Program-made: the position numbers and the translations under genes
Shown here: positions 1-7,020 of the stretch, piece by piece
How the letters are laid out: each line of letters opens with the position of its first letter
How positions within the stretch are numbered: the stretch's first letter is position 1
Notes under the pieces: generated by a model
Told to the model about the DNA's origin: nothing
Seen by the model: only the letters and a program-made list of their open reading frames with translations
Database searches by the model: none
Assembly: GCA_021793945.1 (NCBI GenBank)
Contig: JAJYRT010000072.1
Coordinates: forward strand, 1-9,085
DNA length: 9,085 nucleotides
Reading direction: 5' to 3'
Source of the DNA: Thermoplasmata archaeon
GTDB taxonomy: Archaea; Thermoplasmatota; Thermoplasmata; Thermoplasmatales; Thermoplasmataceae

Positions 1-10
1 GTGGGAACGA

Positions 11-1759
11 ATGGTTATTATTATTGCGATTGCAGCCTATGCTGCATTGTACTCCACCCTTTCAGTCATACGTTTCCTGACCTATAATGCTTATGTATAC
101 GACCTTGGGCTCAGTTCCTCACTCTTGTACAGCGCGGTACACAATGGAACTTATTTTTTTATCCAGAACCCAGGAAATATCACGGCTAACAAGATGATAT
201 ACATACTGCTGGCTGTAATCTTTCAATTCTACCCAAATTTTATCCCGCTTCTCATCTTCCAGTCAATATGGATAGCTGTTGGGGCATACCCTCTCTACAG
301 GATCTCGAAAAAAGTTATTGCTGATCCGGTTCTCTCTCTACTCCCTTCACTGCTTTATTTGCTGTATTACCCATTGGCGGGTGTCAGCTGGTACGATTTT
401 CACTTCATGGCGTTGTTTCCAACATTTTTCTTCTTCGGCTTCTGGCTATACCTGTGTGACAGGAAGGTGGCATCCGCCCTGGTTCTATTTCTTGCAGCGA
501 TGACAAATTATCTCGCGGCAGCAATCGTACTGATATTTGGCATTGTTGCCATATTCAGTAAGCGGGACGGCAGTTCGCGCATCCCGGATAAATTATACGG
601 GATATCGCTGATCGTATTTCCTTTGATTTTGTTCATGATCATAAACATGCACTTTGGCGTATCATACACAACCTCTGTTTCCAATGCGAGTGGTTTTCCC
701 ATGGATCTGTTTGCATACTTGTCTCTTAAGCTGTTCCTTGTCTTTTCACTCCTTTTTCCGTTATTCTTCATTTCACTGTATTCACCCAAGTACCTTTTAC
801 TGGCGCTGCCCTATGTCGCCTTTGTCTTTTTTCAGGGAAACCACCTTGCATATTTCAGCCCGATCAACTTCCAGTACCCCTCTCTTGCGATTCCTGGCCT
901 TTTCATTTCCTTTGTATACGGATTCAGGAGACTGATGGAAATTTCAAGGAAAGCCGGGAATTCCAGGAGAGTTGGCAGGGTTGTCAAGGCAATAGTTGCC
1001 GTGAACGTGTGCATGGCCGTGATCCTCACGCCTGTGGGGAGCATCATTTCTGGGAACAGCACTTTTTATGACGGACAAACAGCCATGACTTATACTGTAC
1101 AAGATTCCGCGATCAATGCCATGATTGCACAGATTCCACCCGGATCATCGGTCATGATCCAGGCAAACATGCCACAGCTCACTGCCGGGTATGACTGGAT
1201 GGTGGCATACGAGTTTAATGGGAGCAACTACCCGAAATTCGCAATTGACGATCCCTATGAGCACCTGTTCAACGATACGGAGCAGGTGTATCTTTCGAAC
1301 ACATCACAGGAGGTCAAGGTATTCAATGAATTCCTCAAATCCGGCAAATACGGCATTGTCGAGGAGCAGTATGGCATCATTCTTCTCGAGAGAAACTGGA
1401 CGGGATCACTGAAATTTTTCACTCCCCTGGAGTTCAATCACTCACTGACAATAAATGATAGCGGTAAGGCAACGTTGAACCTGAGCGAAAGCTTCATTGC
1501 TCCGGGAGCCTACAACGTCACTGTCTATCTTGGCAAATGGGTTACCTCGGCCCTTCAGTTCTCAGCCGGTATTGGCAACAGGACCATTCAAGGCAATGGG
1601 GTTAAAAACTGGAGCAACGGGAATGGAAATTTTGTCTCCTGCTCTATTTCCGTGGGAACGTCATATTATCTGGAACCACATTTCAGCCTGGCGATCAATA
1701 CCAATTCTACCCAGGCTGCAGCCGCATGGGTCAAAATTACACAGGATAGGCCAATGTAA
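11..1759 (+). CDS. DUF2079-family polytopic membrane protein, GT-C-like, with extra C-terminal domain (possibly 5' partial)
   Basis: Predicted integral membrane protein with about ten hydrophobic segments across residues 1-346, then a hydrophilic tail of about 235 residues. It is recognised as DUF2079 by YDLG (30-33) just after the first helix, WYDFHFMALFP (127-137), an IPPGSSV turn (375-381) and YGIILLER (454-461). Placement of an acidic residue in the first outer loop recalls GT-C glycosyltransferases that use lipid-linked sugars, but no reaction is proven for the family. The tail carries about twelve N-X-S/T sequons, suggesting it lies outside the cell. Residues after about 470 look beta-rich and have no counterpart in the paralogue at 4241-5836. 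The frame is open from base 2 (codons W-E-R precede the ATG), and the paralogue has some 20 more residues before its first helix, so the true start may lie upstream of the window. A 129-base gap containing a promoter separates it from the next gene. Confidence 0.8.
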   Translation: MVIIIAIAAYAALYSTLSVIRFLTYNAYVYDLGLSSSLLYSAVHNGTYFFIQNPGNITANKMIYILLAVIFQFYPNFIPLLIFQSIWIAVGAYPLYRISKKVIADPVLSLLPSLLYLLYYPLAGVSWYDFHFMALFPTFFFFGFWLYLCDRKVASALVLFLAAMTNYLAAAIVLIFGIVAIFSKRDGSSRIPDKLYGISLIVFPLILFMIINMHFGVSYTTSVSNASGFPMDLFAYLSLKLFLVFSLLFPLFFISLYSPKYLLLALPYVAFVFFQGNHLAYFSPINFQYPSLAIPGLFISFVYGFRRLMEISRKAGNSRRVGRVVKAIVAVNVCMAVILTPVGSIISGNSTFYDGQTAMTYTVQDSAINAMIAQIPPGSSVMIQANMPQLTAGYDWMVAYEFNGSNYPKFAIDDPYEHLFNDTEQVYLSNTSQEVKVFNEFLKSGKYGIVEEQYGIILLERNWTGSLKFFTPLEFNHSLTINDSGKATLNLSESFIAPGAYNVTVYLGKWVTSALQFSAGIGNRTIQGNGVKNWSNGNGNFVSCSISVGTSYYLEPHFSLAINTNSTQAAAAWVKITQDRPM

Positions 1760-1852
1760 TGACTGTCAGGGAATGCCACGCAATCCAACCCACATCCCAT
1801 CAGCTTATGTATCCTGTTATGCAAAATGCATTATCATTTCCCAGTTTACAAA

Positions 1853-1888
1853 GAAACTTTAAATGCTCGAATTTCCATAACGAGGGCA
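1853..1888 (+). promoter_or_regulatory. Archaeal promoter (BRE/TATA) for the glycosyltransferase operon
   Basis: GAAACTTTAAATG at 1853-1865 reads as a purine-rich BRE followed by a TATA-like box centred near 1861. The ATG at 1889 lies about 27 bases downstream, where an archaeal transcript would be expected to start, so the mRNA is probably leaderless. This argues against the longer reading frame from 1826, whose first codons would span the TATA box. Confidence 0.6.
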
Positions 1889-3115
1889 ATGAATAAAATT
1901 AGTGCTTCTCCCGAATTAGGGATCAAGTCGGGGGAGTCGCCAATGAAATCTCAACGCCTATCATCATATTCAGATAAGGATTTCGTAATAATAAACTGGC
2001 GGGATATATTGAATCCAAAGGCAGGCGGAGCTGAAAAATACTGTTATGAAATGGCCCGGAGGCTTGCCTCTGATGGTGTCAGGGTCACATGGATTTCTTC
2101 AGGATATTCCGGTGGTGCTTCACATGAAATCCATGAGGGAATCGAGATAGTGAGGAAGGGAAACATATTCACGGTTTACGTAGCAATGCTGGGAAAATTC
2201 ATGAAATTCAGGAAAAACGCCTATATTCTGGAGTCAGTGAACGCAATCCCTTTCCTTTCGGCTTTAATAAGCAGGAAGAGGAAGACTGTCATGATCCATC
2301 ATCTCATACCATACTCCGTTTTCAGGGAGAAACTTGGCCTGTTGGCGCCATTAGCGTACTTCATGCAGAACGTTCTGAATCCAGCCCTCTACAGGAAAGC
2401 AAGAGTTATAACAAACAGCGAATCCACAAAGAAAGAACTGATCAGTCAGGGATACAGGGACGTAAATATTGTCAAGACTGGAGTGGACGCTGGTTTTTAC
2501 AAGCCAGCATTAAAGATGGACTATCTGGTGGCACCCGGACCGCTGAGGCCATGGAAAAACCATTCGGACATACTGCAGGCACACTCAAGCCTCCCGGATA
2601 ATTTTCACCTTTTCATTTTTGGAACTGCAGAGACAGAAGAATATGAAAAAATCCTCAAAACCGAGGCAACAAATCTCGGAATCAGGGAGAGAGTGCACTT
2701 CCTCGGAAGAATTTCGGACGACGAGAAATCGAAGCTTTATTCAATCGCGAAGCTGTCTTTCAGCGCCTCGGTGAAGGAAGGGTGGGGACTGAGCAACATG
2801 GAATCGCAGTCGTTCGGATGTCCTGTCGTAGGATACGATGTTCCGGGAGTGAAGGATTCCGTCAGGAACAATGTCACTGGAAGGCTGGTCGAATACGGAA
2901 ATCCGGCCGCTCTTGCGTCATCCGCCAATGAACTGCTTGCCAACAGGGAACTTCTCAATCAGTACTCAGAACGTGCAGTTATATGGTCAAGGAACTTCCT
3001 CTGGCAGGAGTGCTACAAGGAATTTCTCAATGCAACCGTGGCATACAATAGGAAGGTCGATCTTGATCAGCATCACAACCTGTTTGAGTTCCTTCCCTGG
3101 ATCAAGACACGTTAA
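1889..3115 (+). CDS. GT4-type glycosyltransferase
   Basis: Predicted cytoplasmic, GT-B-fold retaining glycosyltransferase of 408 residues, a normal length for family GT4. It would transfer a sugar from a nucleotide-sugar donor to a growing glycan, probably on a lipid carrier; sugar and acceptor cannot be read from sequence. The N-terminal Rossmann domain opens with NWRDILNPKAGGAEKY (36-51), the glycine-rich loop typical of GT4. The C-terminal donor domain starts around PGPLRPWKNH (216-225) and has the E-X7-E signature EGWGLSNME (297-305), followed by FGCPVVGYDVPG. No membrane helix is evident. Start 1889 is preferred because it sits about 27 bases after a TATA box; ATG 1943 is an alternative (390 residues) with a GGGGAG ribosome-site-like stretch at 1931-1936. 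It is the first gene of a three-gene operon with the next glycosyltransferase and a DUF2079 protein. Confidence 0.85.
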   Translation: MNKISASPELGIKSGESPMKSQRLSSYSDKDFVIINWRDILNPKAGGAEKYCYEMARRLASDGVRVTWISSGYSGGASHEIHEGIEIVRKGNIFTVYVAMLGKFMKFRKNAYILESVNAIPFLSALISRKRKTVMIHHLIPYSVFREKLGLLAPLAYFMQNVLNPALYRKARVITNSESTKKELISQGYRDVNIVKTGVDAGFYKPALKMDYLVAPGPLRPWKNHSDILQAHSSLPDNFHLFIFGTAETEEYEKILKTEATNLGIRERVHFLGRISDDEKSKLYSIAKLSFSASVKEGWGLSNMESQSFGCPVVGYDVPGVKDSVRNNVTGRLVEYGNPAALASSANELLANRELLNQYSERAVIWSRNFLWQECYKEFLNATVAYNRKVDLDQHHNLFEFLPWIKTR

Positions 3116-3138
3116 TAAGCCCAAATCAATTAAACCGC

Positions 3139-3144
3139 TAAGGA
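3139..3144 (+). promoter_or_regulatory. Ribosome binding site before second glycosyltransferase
   Basis: TAAGGA lies four bases before the ATG at 3149, in the 33-base gap after the preceding stop. It supports this start over the in-frame ATG at 3179, which has no purine-rich stretch before it. The match to the archaeal anti-Shine-Dalgarno sequence is short. Confidence 0.4.
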
Positions 3145-3148
3145 TACC

Positions 3149-4240
3149 ATGTCAGAGATCAATTCACTGAATTTCAGTATGAAAAATAACTCCGCAGTGA
3201 TATCCTGTTCGCCTGTGAAAACTGGGCTTGGGACTTATTCCAGGCTTCTTTATGACCTCGATCTCTTTGAGAACCTTATCTTTTTCAGGAAGTCGTCCAG
3301 AAGCGATGAATCAGGGTATGAAAACGTGGTAAAACCGGACCACGGTCTGTACAATCTGCGGGCCTTTCTCTCCGTTTATGGCATCTCCTTCTGGAAGAAG
3401 TACATCCAGCGTTATGGGTTCATCCACCTCACTTCCCCGGAGTTCTTTCACCTTGTCAGGTACAATCATAACATGACAGGAACGGTACATGATCTCCAGC
3501 CCATTGATGATCATGTGTCTCGTAGCGCATACTCCTATGCCTTCATACAATACATGAAAAAGAATTACGAGGCAATGGGCAGCCTGAAGGGCGTGATCGC
3601 GATTTCCGACGTTACTGCTGAAGCAATAAAGGAGAAGCTTCCGGATGTCAATCCAGTCGTAATTCACCACTGGACTGATGACAGGTTCATTTTCAGGGAC
3701 AGGAATTCAGTGAGAAAGAAGCTCGGATTCGATAAGGATGTAAAGTACGTACTCAACGTGAGCTCTCCGGAGCCCAGAAAGAGCCTTGACCTGCTGCCGA
3801 AACTTATTGCCTCGCTTCCGGAGAATTTCAGGCTTATAAGAATAGGCAAAATGACCCCTGCCCTGCAGAGGATAACGGACAGCAGGTTTGTCAACATCGA
3901 TTCAGTATCCGACGAGGATTACCCTCTCTATTTCAATGCATCGGACGTATATTTCGGCCCCAGCGTCAGGGAAGGCTTCGGAAGGCCCACCATCGAGGCG
4001 ATTAACTCCTCTCTGCCTGTTGTCCTCTCAGACATACCGATAAACAGGGAGATCCTCAGGGACAGCAAATTCCTGATCGATCCTGAAACTCCTGAAGATT
4101 TCATGGATAAAATCATGCAGGCGGCAGATATGGGCGAGAGTGCGAGAGTTTCACTGTATTCTCACATAGGAGATTACTACAGGAAAGGCAGGGCTCTAAG
4201 GGAGTATAAGGAATTCTACGGAAGGATAGAGGTATCATAA
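3149..4240 (+). CDS. GT4-type glycosyltransferase
   Basis: Second predicted cytoplasmic GT-B glycosyltransferase, 363 residues. The N-terminal acceptor domain has GLGTYSRLL (26-34), the usual G-X-G-X-Y loop, and GTVHDLQPI (111-119), where the HD motif is common in mannosyltransferase-like GT4 enzymes. AISDVTAEAI (151-160) and VNPVVIHHW mark the interdomain hinge. The donor domain begins near LNVSSPEPRKSL (202-213) and has the E-X7-E motif EGFGRPTIE (275-283), followed by SSLPVVLSDIP. It is divergent from the preceding glycosyltransferase, so it probably makes a different linkage. It lies 33 bases after that gene, and its stop codon abuts the ATG of the downstream DUF2079 gene, so the three are probably co-transcribed. 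Sugar specificity is not determinable here. Confidence 0.85.
   Translation: MSEINSLNFSMKNNSAVISCSPVKTGLGTYSRLLYDLDLFENLIFFRKSSRSDESGYENVVKPDHGLYNLRAFLSVYGISFWKKYIQRYGFIHLTSPEFFHLVRYNHNMTGTVHDLQPIDDHVSRSAYSYAFIQYMKKNYEAMGSLKGVIAISDVTAEAIKEKLPDVNPVVIHHWTDDRFIFRDRNSVRKKLGFDKDVKYVLNVSSPEPRKSLDLLPKLIASLPENFRLIRIGKMTPALQRITDSRFVNIDSVSDEDYPLYFNASDVYFGPSVREGFGRPTIEAINSSLPVVLSDIPINREILRDSKFLIDPETPEDFMDKIMQAADMGESARVSLYSHIGDYYRKGRALREYKEFYGRIEVS
4229..4233 (+). promoter_or_regulatory. Ribosome binding site for second DUF2079 gene
   Basis: GAGGT, a good match to the archaeal Shine-Dalgarno core, ends seven bases before the ATG at 4241 and lies inside the last codons of the upstream glycosyltransferase. 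This fits translation of an internal operon gene. Confidence 0.55.
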
Positions 4241-5836
4241 ATGGATCAGGATGCAGTGGAGACCGGAAAGGCCGGAACCCCAGAAAAACGCATCTACCTG
4301 CTATTGCTGTTCGCCGGTCTCCTGTTGTACAATGCCGCCTGGATATACGTAAGCTACATCAGGTATACTTCCCTAAACTACTCCGTCTGGGACCTGGGAG
4401 TAAATTATGAGCGTGCCTGGCAGGTACTGCACGGGTCGCTCACTACCTTATCGGACTTCGTCGGATTTTTTTCCACCGACTTCATTGTGGTGATCCTGTC
4501 TCCTTTATCCATGATCAACCAGCTGTCTTCACTGCTCGCTGCACAGTTGGTTGCTCTTGACATTTCCTGCATATTGATTTACAAAATATCCATGTTCGTC
4601 CTGAAGGATCGATGGAAATCCACGGCAATCTCAACCGCTTTTCTCTTCTACCCGCCCCTTGCGGGGATAACGTGGTTTGATTTCCATTACCAGGTGTTCT
4701 TCATACCGTTTTTCCTTGCTGGATACCTTTTCTATCTACGGGGAAACTATGTTGCTTCTGGCGTGATGATGGTGCTGGGCGGTACTGTCAGATTTCCGTA
4801 CGTGGTTTTTCCATTGATATTCTCTCTCGGCGCAATTGTTTCGCAGTTTGCGACTGGTGGCGATGAAAGATCAAGGGCAAAGTTCTCATACGGCGTAATA
4901 CTGTTGGTGGTTGCAGCCATCCTTCTGGTTATAGGCTACGTGGAGAGCAATGGGATGGAATATGTGGCGTTTCTCTCCTCCTCATTCGGCGGGATCACAC
5001 CATTCGAACATACGCCCCTGGCCATATTGATCACGATCTTTCTCATATTTGCGTTCCTGCTGTTCCAGCCGGTTTTTTCAAGGAAATGGCTTCCTTTCCT
5101 TATACCATATATCGTGCTCATAGTGATCTCATCAAACACCTACTTTCTATACCCTCAGTTCTTCCACAGGCAATACGGAGGCCTTTACATCCCTTTCATG
5201 TTCCTTGGACTGATAGACTCTGTGGTTGTGCTGGAAAAATGCCTGAAGAATCATAAATTCAGGAGCAAACGAATAAAGAGAAAGGTCGTATGGCTGTCAA
5301 AGCATTCAGTCACGGCAGTTCTTGTTCTGATGATCGTAGCTGTCCCTTTCTTTCAGCCATACGGTCCGCTTAATTTCGCAAGCCCCAACAATTTCTACTT
5401 CGAGAAGGAAATGGCTAACTCAAACATCTCCCAGGTCAACGGCCTTAACACAATAATTGCCCTCATACCCGGAAATGCAACGGAAATACTCATCCAGAAC
5501 AATCTCCCCGAATACTTTCCAAGGCCACTTTACAACAATACTATCCTGGCGCCTCCCATAGTTAGCTTCCAGAATTTTTCGCTTTATTCCATACAGAGTG
5601 ACAGGTTTAACGTATCCGGACCTGGAGGAGTAACGATTTCCCTTCCCCTGCAATATGTTCTCCTCGATTATGGTTCAAGCCAGTTCACCGCTGGAAACCC
5701 GAGCATGAAGAACATGTCGGAAATGATGCTCGAATCCGGTTATTATGGTGTCTACGCACAGGACGGCCTCATAGTGCTATTGGAGCGGGGTTACTCCGGA
5801 CCTACCGTAATGGTAGGGAATCCATACTTTACGTGA
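4241..5836 (+). CDS. DUF2079-family polytopic membrane protein, GT-C-like (paralogue of 11-1759)
   Basis: Predicted membrane protein of 531 residues: a charged cytoplasmic N-terminus (1-16), about ten hydrophobic segments over 17-371, and an outward-facing tail (372-531). It shares the landmarks of the first DUF2079 protein: VWDLG (49-53) after helix one, AGITWFDFHYQVFF (141-154), LIPGNATEILIQNNLPEY (408-425) and YYGVYAQDGLIVLLERGY (501-518). Six N-X-S/T sequons fall in the tail and one in the first outer loop. It ends soon after the LLERGY element and so lacks the extra C-terminal domain of the paralogue. Its start codon directly follows the stop of the upstream GT4 gene, tying it to glycan synthesis. 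A GT-C-like transfer from a lipid-linked sugar outside the membrane is a reasonable inference; the family has no established reaction that I can cite. Confidence 0.82.
   Translation: MDQDAVETGKAGTPEKRIYLLLLFAGLLLYNAAWIYVSYIRYTSLNYSVWDLGVNYERAWQVLHGSLTTLSDFVGFFSTDFIVVILSPLSMINQLSSLLAAQLVALDISCILIYKISMFVLKDRWKSTAISTAFLFYPPLAGITWFDFHYQVFFIPFFLAGYLFYLRGNYVASGVMMVLGGTVRFPYVVFPLIFSLGAIVSQFATGGDERSRAKFSYGVILLVVAAILLVIGYVESNGMEYVAFLSSSFGGITPFEHTPLAILITIFLIFAFLLFQPVFSRKWLPFLIPYIVLIVISSNTYFLYPQFFHRQYGGLYIPFMFLGLIDSVVVLEKCLKNHKFRSKRIKRKVVWLSKHSVTAVLVLMIVAVPFFQPYGPLNFASPNNFYFEKEMANSNISQVNGLNTIIALIPGNATEILIQNNLPEYFPRPLYNNTILAPPIVSFQNFSLYSIQSDRFNVSGPGGVTISLPLQYVLLDYGSSQFTAGNPSMKNMSEMMLESGYYGVYAQDGLIVLLERGYSGPTVMVGNPYFT
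5801..5817 (+). other. Perfect short hairpin at the end of the DUF2079 gene
   Basis: CCTACC and GGTAGG form a perfect 6-bp stem around a GTAAT loop, about 17 bases before the TGA. No clear T-run follows. It could slow or help end transcription between the convergent genes, but archaeal termination mainly depends on T-tracts, so this may be chance. Confidence 0.25.
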
Positions 5837-5918
5837 TTCGACGGTCCCCTACGGGTATATGACGAGGTTGCGATTCCATTCTCAAGCTCGTGTTTCAATT
5901 GTTTCAGCCCCTGGCAGT

Positions 5919-6893
5919 TTACTGGTGTTTTTCGCATGAATAAATACGATGGCGCATATCCCGCGGATCACTGGAAACCCTTATCAATTGCTGGGAAACA
6001 AGGGTATCTATGGCTATCTGCACTGTCCTGCGATTGAGGCCCGTTATACTGCCAATCTGCCCCTGGTCCAGGGAAAGGTGGGAGGAAATAACATGATACA
6101 CAAATTTTGTCGCAGGACTTCCCGACACTTTCCCCGTTCCTGCGAAGCCTCCAAAGTTATCTCCCCTGAAGCCTGATCTCTGGCTTTGCAAAGGCAGAAC
6201 ACTCAGCAGGGAAACATTTCCCAGATTCACGTATGGGCCAAGTTTGGTTATGAGCTGCGCCTGCTGTTCCTCAAGTGGCGCTTCGAACATTATCCTCGAT
6301 TGATCAAAGTTCTCGATTATCCTGGAAACCCAGTCCCATTTTATGTGCCCCTCATTATCATATATCTCCACGCTTCTTCCCGTTTCCCGCCCCTCAATGA
6401 TCACCAGATCTGGTTCAAAGTCAAGTGCACTGTTGATTCCATCTATGGTATCCTCAAGAGATAGCTGATTTCCCGCGTTCTTCCTGCCAACCTCTATGTG
6501 CAGTTTCATGGCATGTTCCCTTGCGAATTCAGCAACCATTTTCTTTTCCCTGTTCGGTATGTCAATAACGCCCTCACTGAGTTCAATTACGGTAAAACCC
6601 GCATCTAGAATATGATCCAGGGCCTTCATGGTCTTGTTCTTTGAAGAGGCAATCTCCAGCATCGTACCACCGTTAGACACATCGACGCCATACTGTCGGT
6701 ACATCTGCACCCGTTTCCGAACCTCCGTTTCTTCCAGAAGGAGGGGTAGCCCCCATCCTATCTTTGCTACGGTCATAAAGCCGCTGGTCCATTCGAGGCT
6801 TTCCTGTATTCCGGGCAGCATACGATCTATGACCATTGTTTTCGGTTTCGGATCCAGATTATTCCTCTTAAGTTCATCAAAAAACAGTGCCAT
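5919..6893 (-). CDS. Phosphosulfolactate synthase (ComA) homologue fused to a C-terminal winged-helix DNA-binding domain
   Basis: Residues 1-250 match the ComA TIM-barrel family. True ComA joins sulfite to phosphoenolpyruvate to give (2R)-phospho-3-sulfolactate, first step of one coenzyme M route. Family landmarks in order: TMVIDRMLP (19-27), VAKIGWG (42-48), GVDVSNGGTMLE (69-80), FTVIELSEGVIDIP (100-113), IEVGRK (133-138), VIIEGRETG (164-172), IMFEAPLEEQQAQ (201-213), VNLGNVS (222-228) and RSGFRGDNFGG (239-249). ComA normally ends about here, near 250 residues. This protein continues for 74 more. After a GTGKVSGSP linker, residues 262-320 look like a winged helix: helix ATKFVYHVISSH, turn with QIGSITGL, recognition helix NRRTVQIAIDTLVSQ, then wing LIRVSSDPRDMRHRIYS. 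The start is placed by a TATA-like box 25-26 bases upstream (leaderless). It is divergent from the APS reductase gene. It could be an enzyme, a regulator using the barrel as a sensor, or both. A plant HSA32-like ComA relative without sulfite chemistry is the main alternative. Confidence 0.82.
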   Translation of the reverse strand: MALFFDELKRNNLDPKPKTMVIDRMLPGIQESLEWTSGFMTVAKIGWGLPLLLEETEVRKRVQMYRQYGVDVSNGGTMLEIASSKNKTMKALDHILDAGFTVIELSEGVIDIPNREKKMVAEFAREHAMKLHIEVGRKNAGNQLSLEDTIDGINSALDFEPDLVIIEGRETGRSVEIYDNEGHIKWDWVSRIIENFDQSRIMFEAPLEEQQAQLITKLGPYVNLGNVSLLSVLPLQSQRSGFRGDNFGGFAGTGKVSGSPATKFVYHVISSHLSLDQGQIGSITGLNRRTVQIAIDTLVSQQLIRVSSDPRDMRHRIYSCEKHQ

Positions 6894-6913
6894 GCCAATG
6901 TTACACTAAATCA

Positions 6914-6922
6914 ATATGTAAA
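6914..6922 (-). promoter_or_regulatory. TATA-like box for the ComA-wHTH gene
   Basis: On the minus strand this reads TTTACATAT, centred about 25 bases before the start codon at 6893. The spacing fits a leaderless transcript. Confidence 0.5.
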
Positions 6923-6934
6923 TCTTCCCATAAG

Positions 6935-6963
6935 ATATGAAATGCATGCTCAAAACTTCATAT
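6935..6963. repeat. Inverted repeat ATATGAA / TTCATAT in the divergent promoter
   Basis: Arms at 6935-6941 and 6957-6963 are perfect 7-bp complements with a 15-base spacer that contains the first GCATGC element. The size and spacing suit a dimeric winged-helix regulator, but AT-rich arms can arise by chance. Confidence 0.35.
6943..6955 (+). promoter_or_regulatory. Candidate operator copy 1 (TGCATGCTCAAAA)
   Basis: First of two 13-base elements identical at 12 positions, each built on the palindrome GCATGC. This copy lies between the two TATA boxes, about 20 bases upstream of the ComA-wHTH TATA box. It is a candidate binding site for a regulator; the regulator's identity is not shown by sequence. 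Confidence 0.45.
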
Positions 6964-6976
6964 AACACACCTATAT

Positions 6977-6989
6977 TGCATGCTTAAAA
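6977..6989 (+). promoter_or_regulatory. Candidate operator copy 2 (TGCATGCTTAAAA), overlapping the APS reductase TATA box
   Basis: Second copy of the element, 34 bases (just over three helical turns) after the first and in the same direction. Its 3' half is the probable TATA box of the APS reductase gene, so a protein bound here would compete with TBP/TFB and repress. Confidence 0.45.
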
Positions 6990-6992
6990 ATA
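6983..6992 (+). promoter_or_regulatory. TATA-like box for the APS reductase / ATP sulfurylase operon
   Basis: CTTAAAAATA centred near 6987 predicts a transcript start around 7013, giving a leader of about eight bases before ATG 7021. A second AT-rich stretch, CATATATC at 6995-7002, is a weaker alternative. No ribosome binding site precedes 7021, as expected for a short leader. Confidence 0.45.
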
Positions 6993-7020
6993 CACATATA
7001 TCTGAGAAAAATCATGGGCA

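Noticed and set aside
1819..1831. Short palindrome ATGCA-AAA-TGCAT upstream of the glycosyltransferase promoter
   Set aside because: A 5-bp arm in AT-rich intergenic DNA is easily found by chance, and no second copy was seen nearby. It resembles the GCATGC elements only loosely.
1826..1888. N-terminal extension of the first glycosyltransferase from ATG 1826
   Set aside because: It spans the probable TATA box at 1858-1865 and has no resemblance to a GT4 N-terminus; the family homology begins near NWRDILNP, well after 1889.
3311..3670. 119-codon open frame on the minus strand
   Set aside because: It is antisense to the second glycosyltransferase, which has full GT4 motifs on the plus strand.
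5837..5918. Terminator or small RNA in the convergent gap
   Set aside because: The 82-base gap has only a weak CCC/GGG pairing and scattered T-runs. Nothing could be supported beyond the hairpin listed at 5801-5817.
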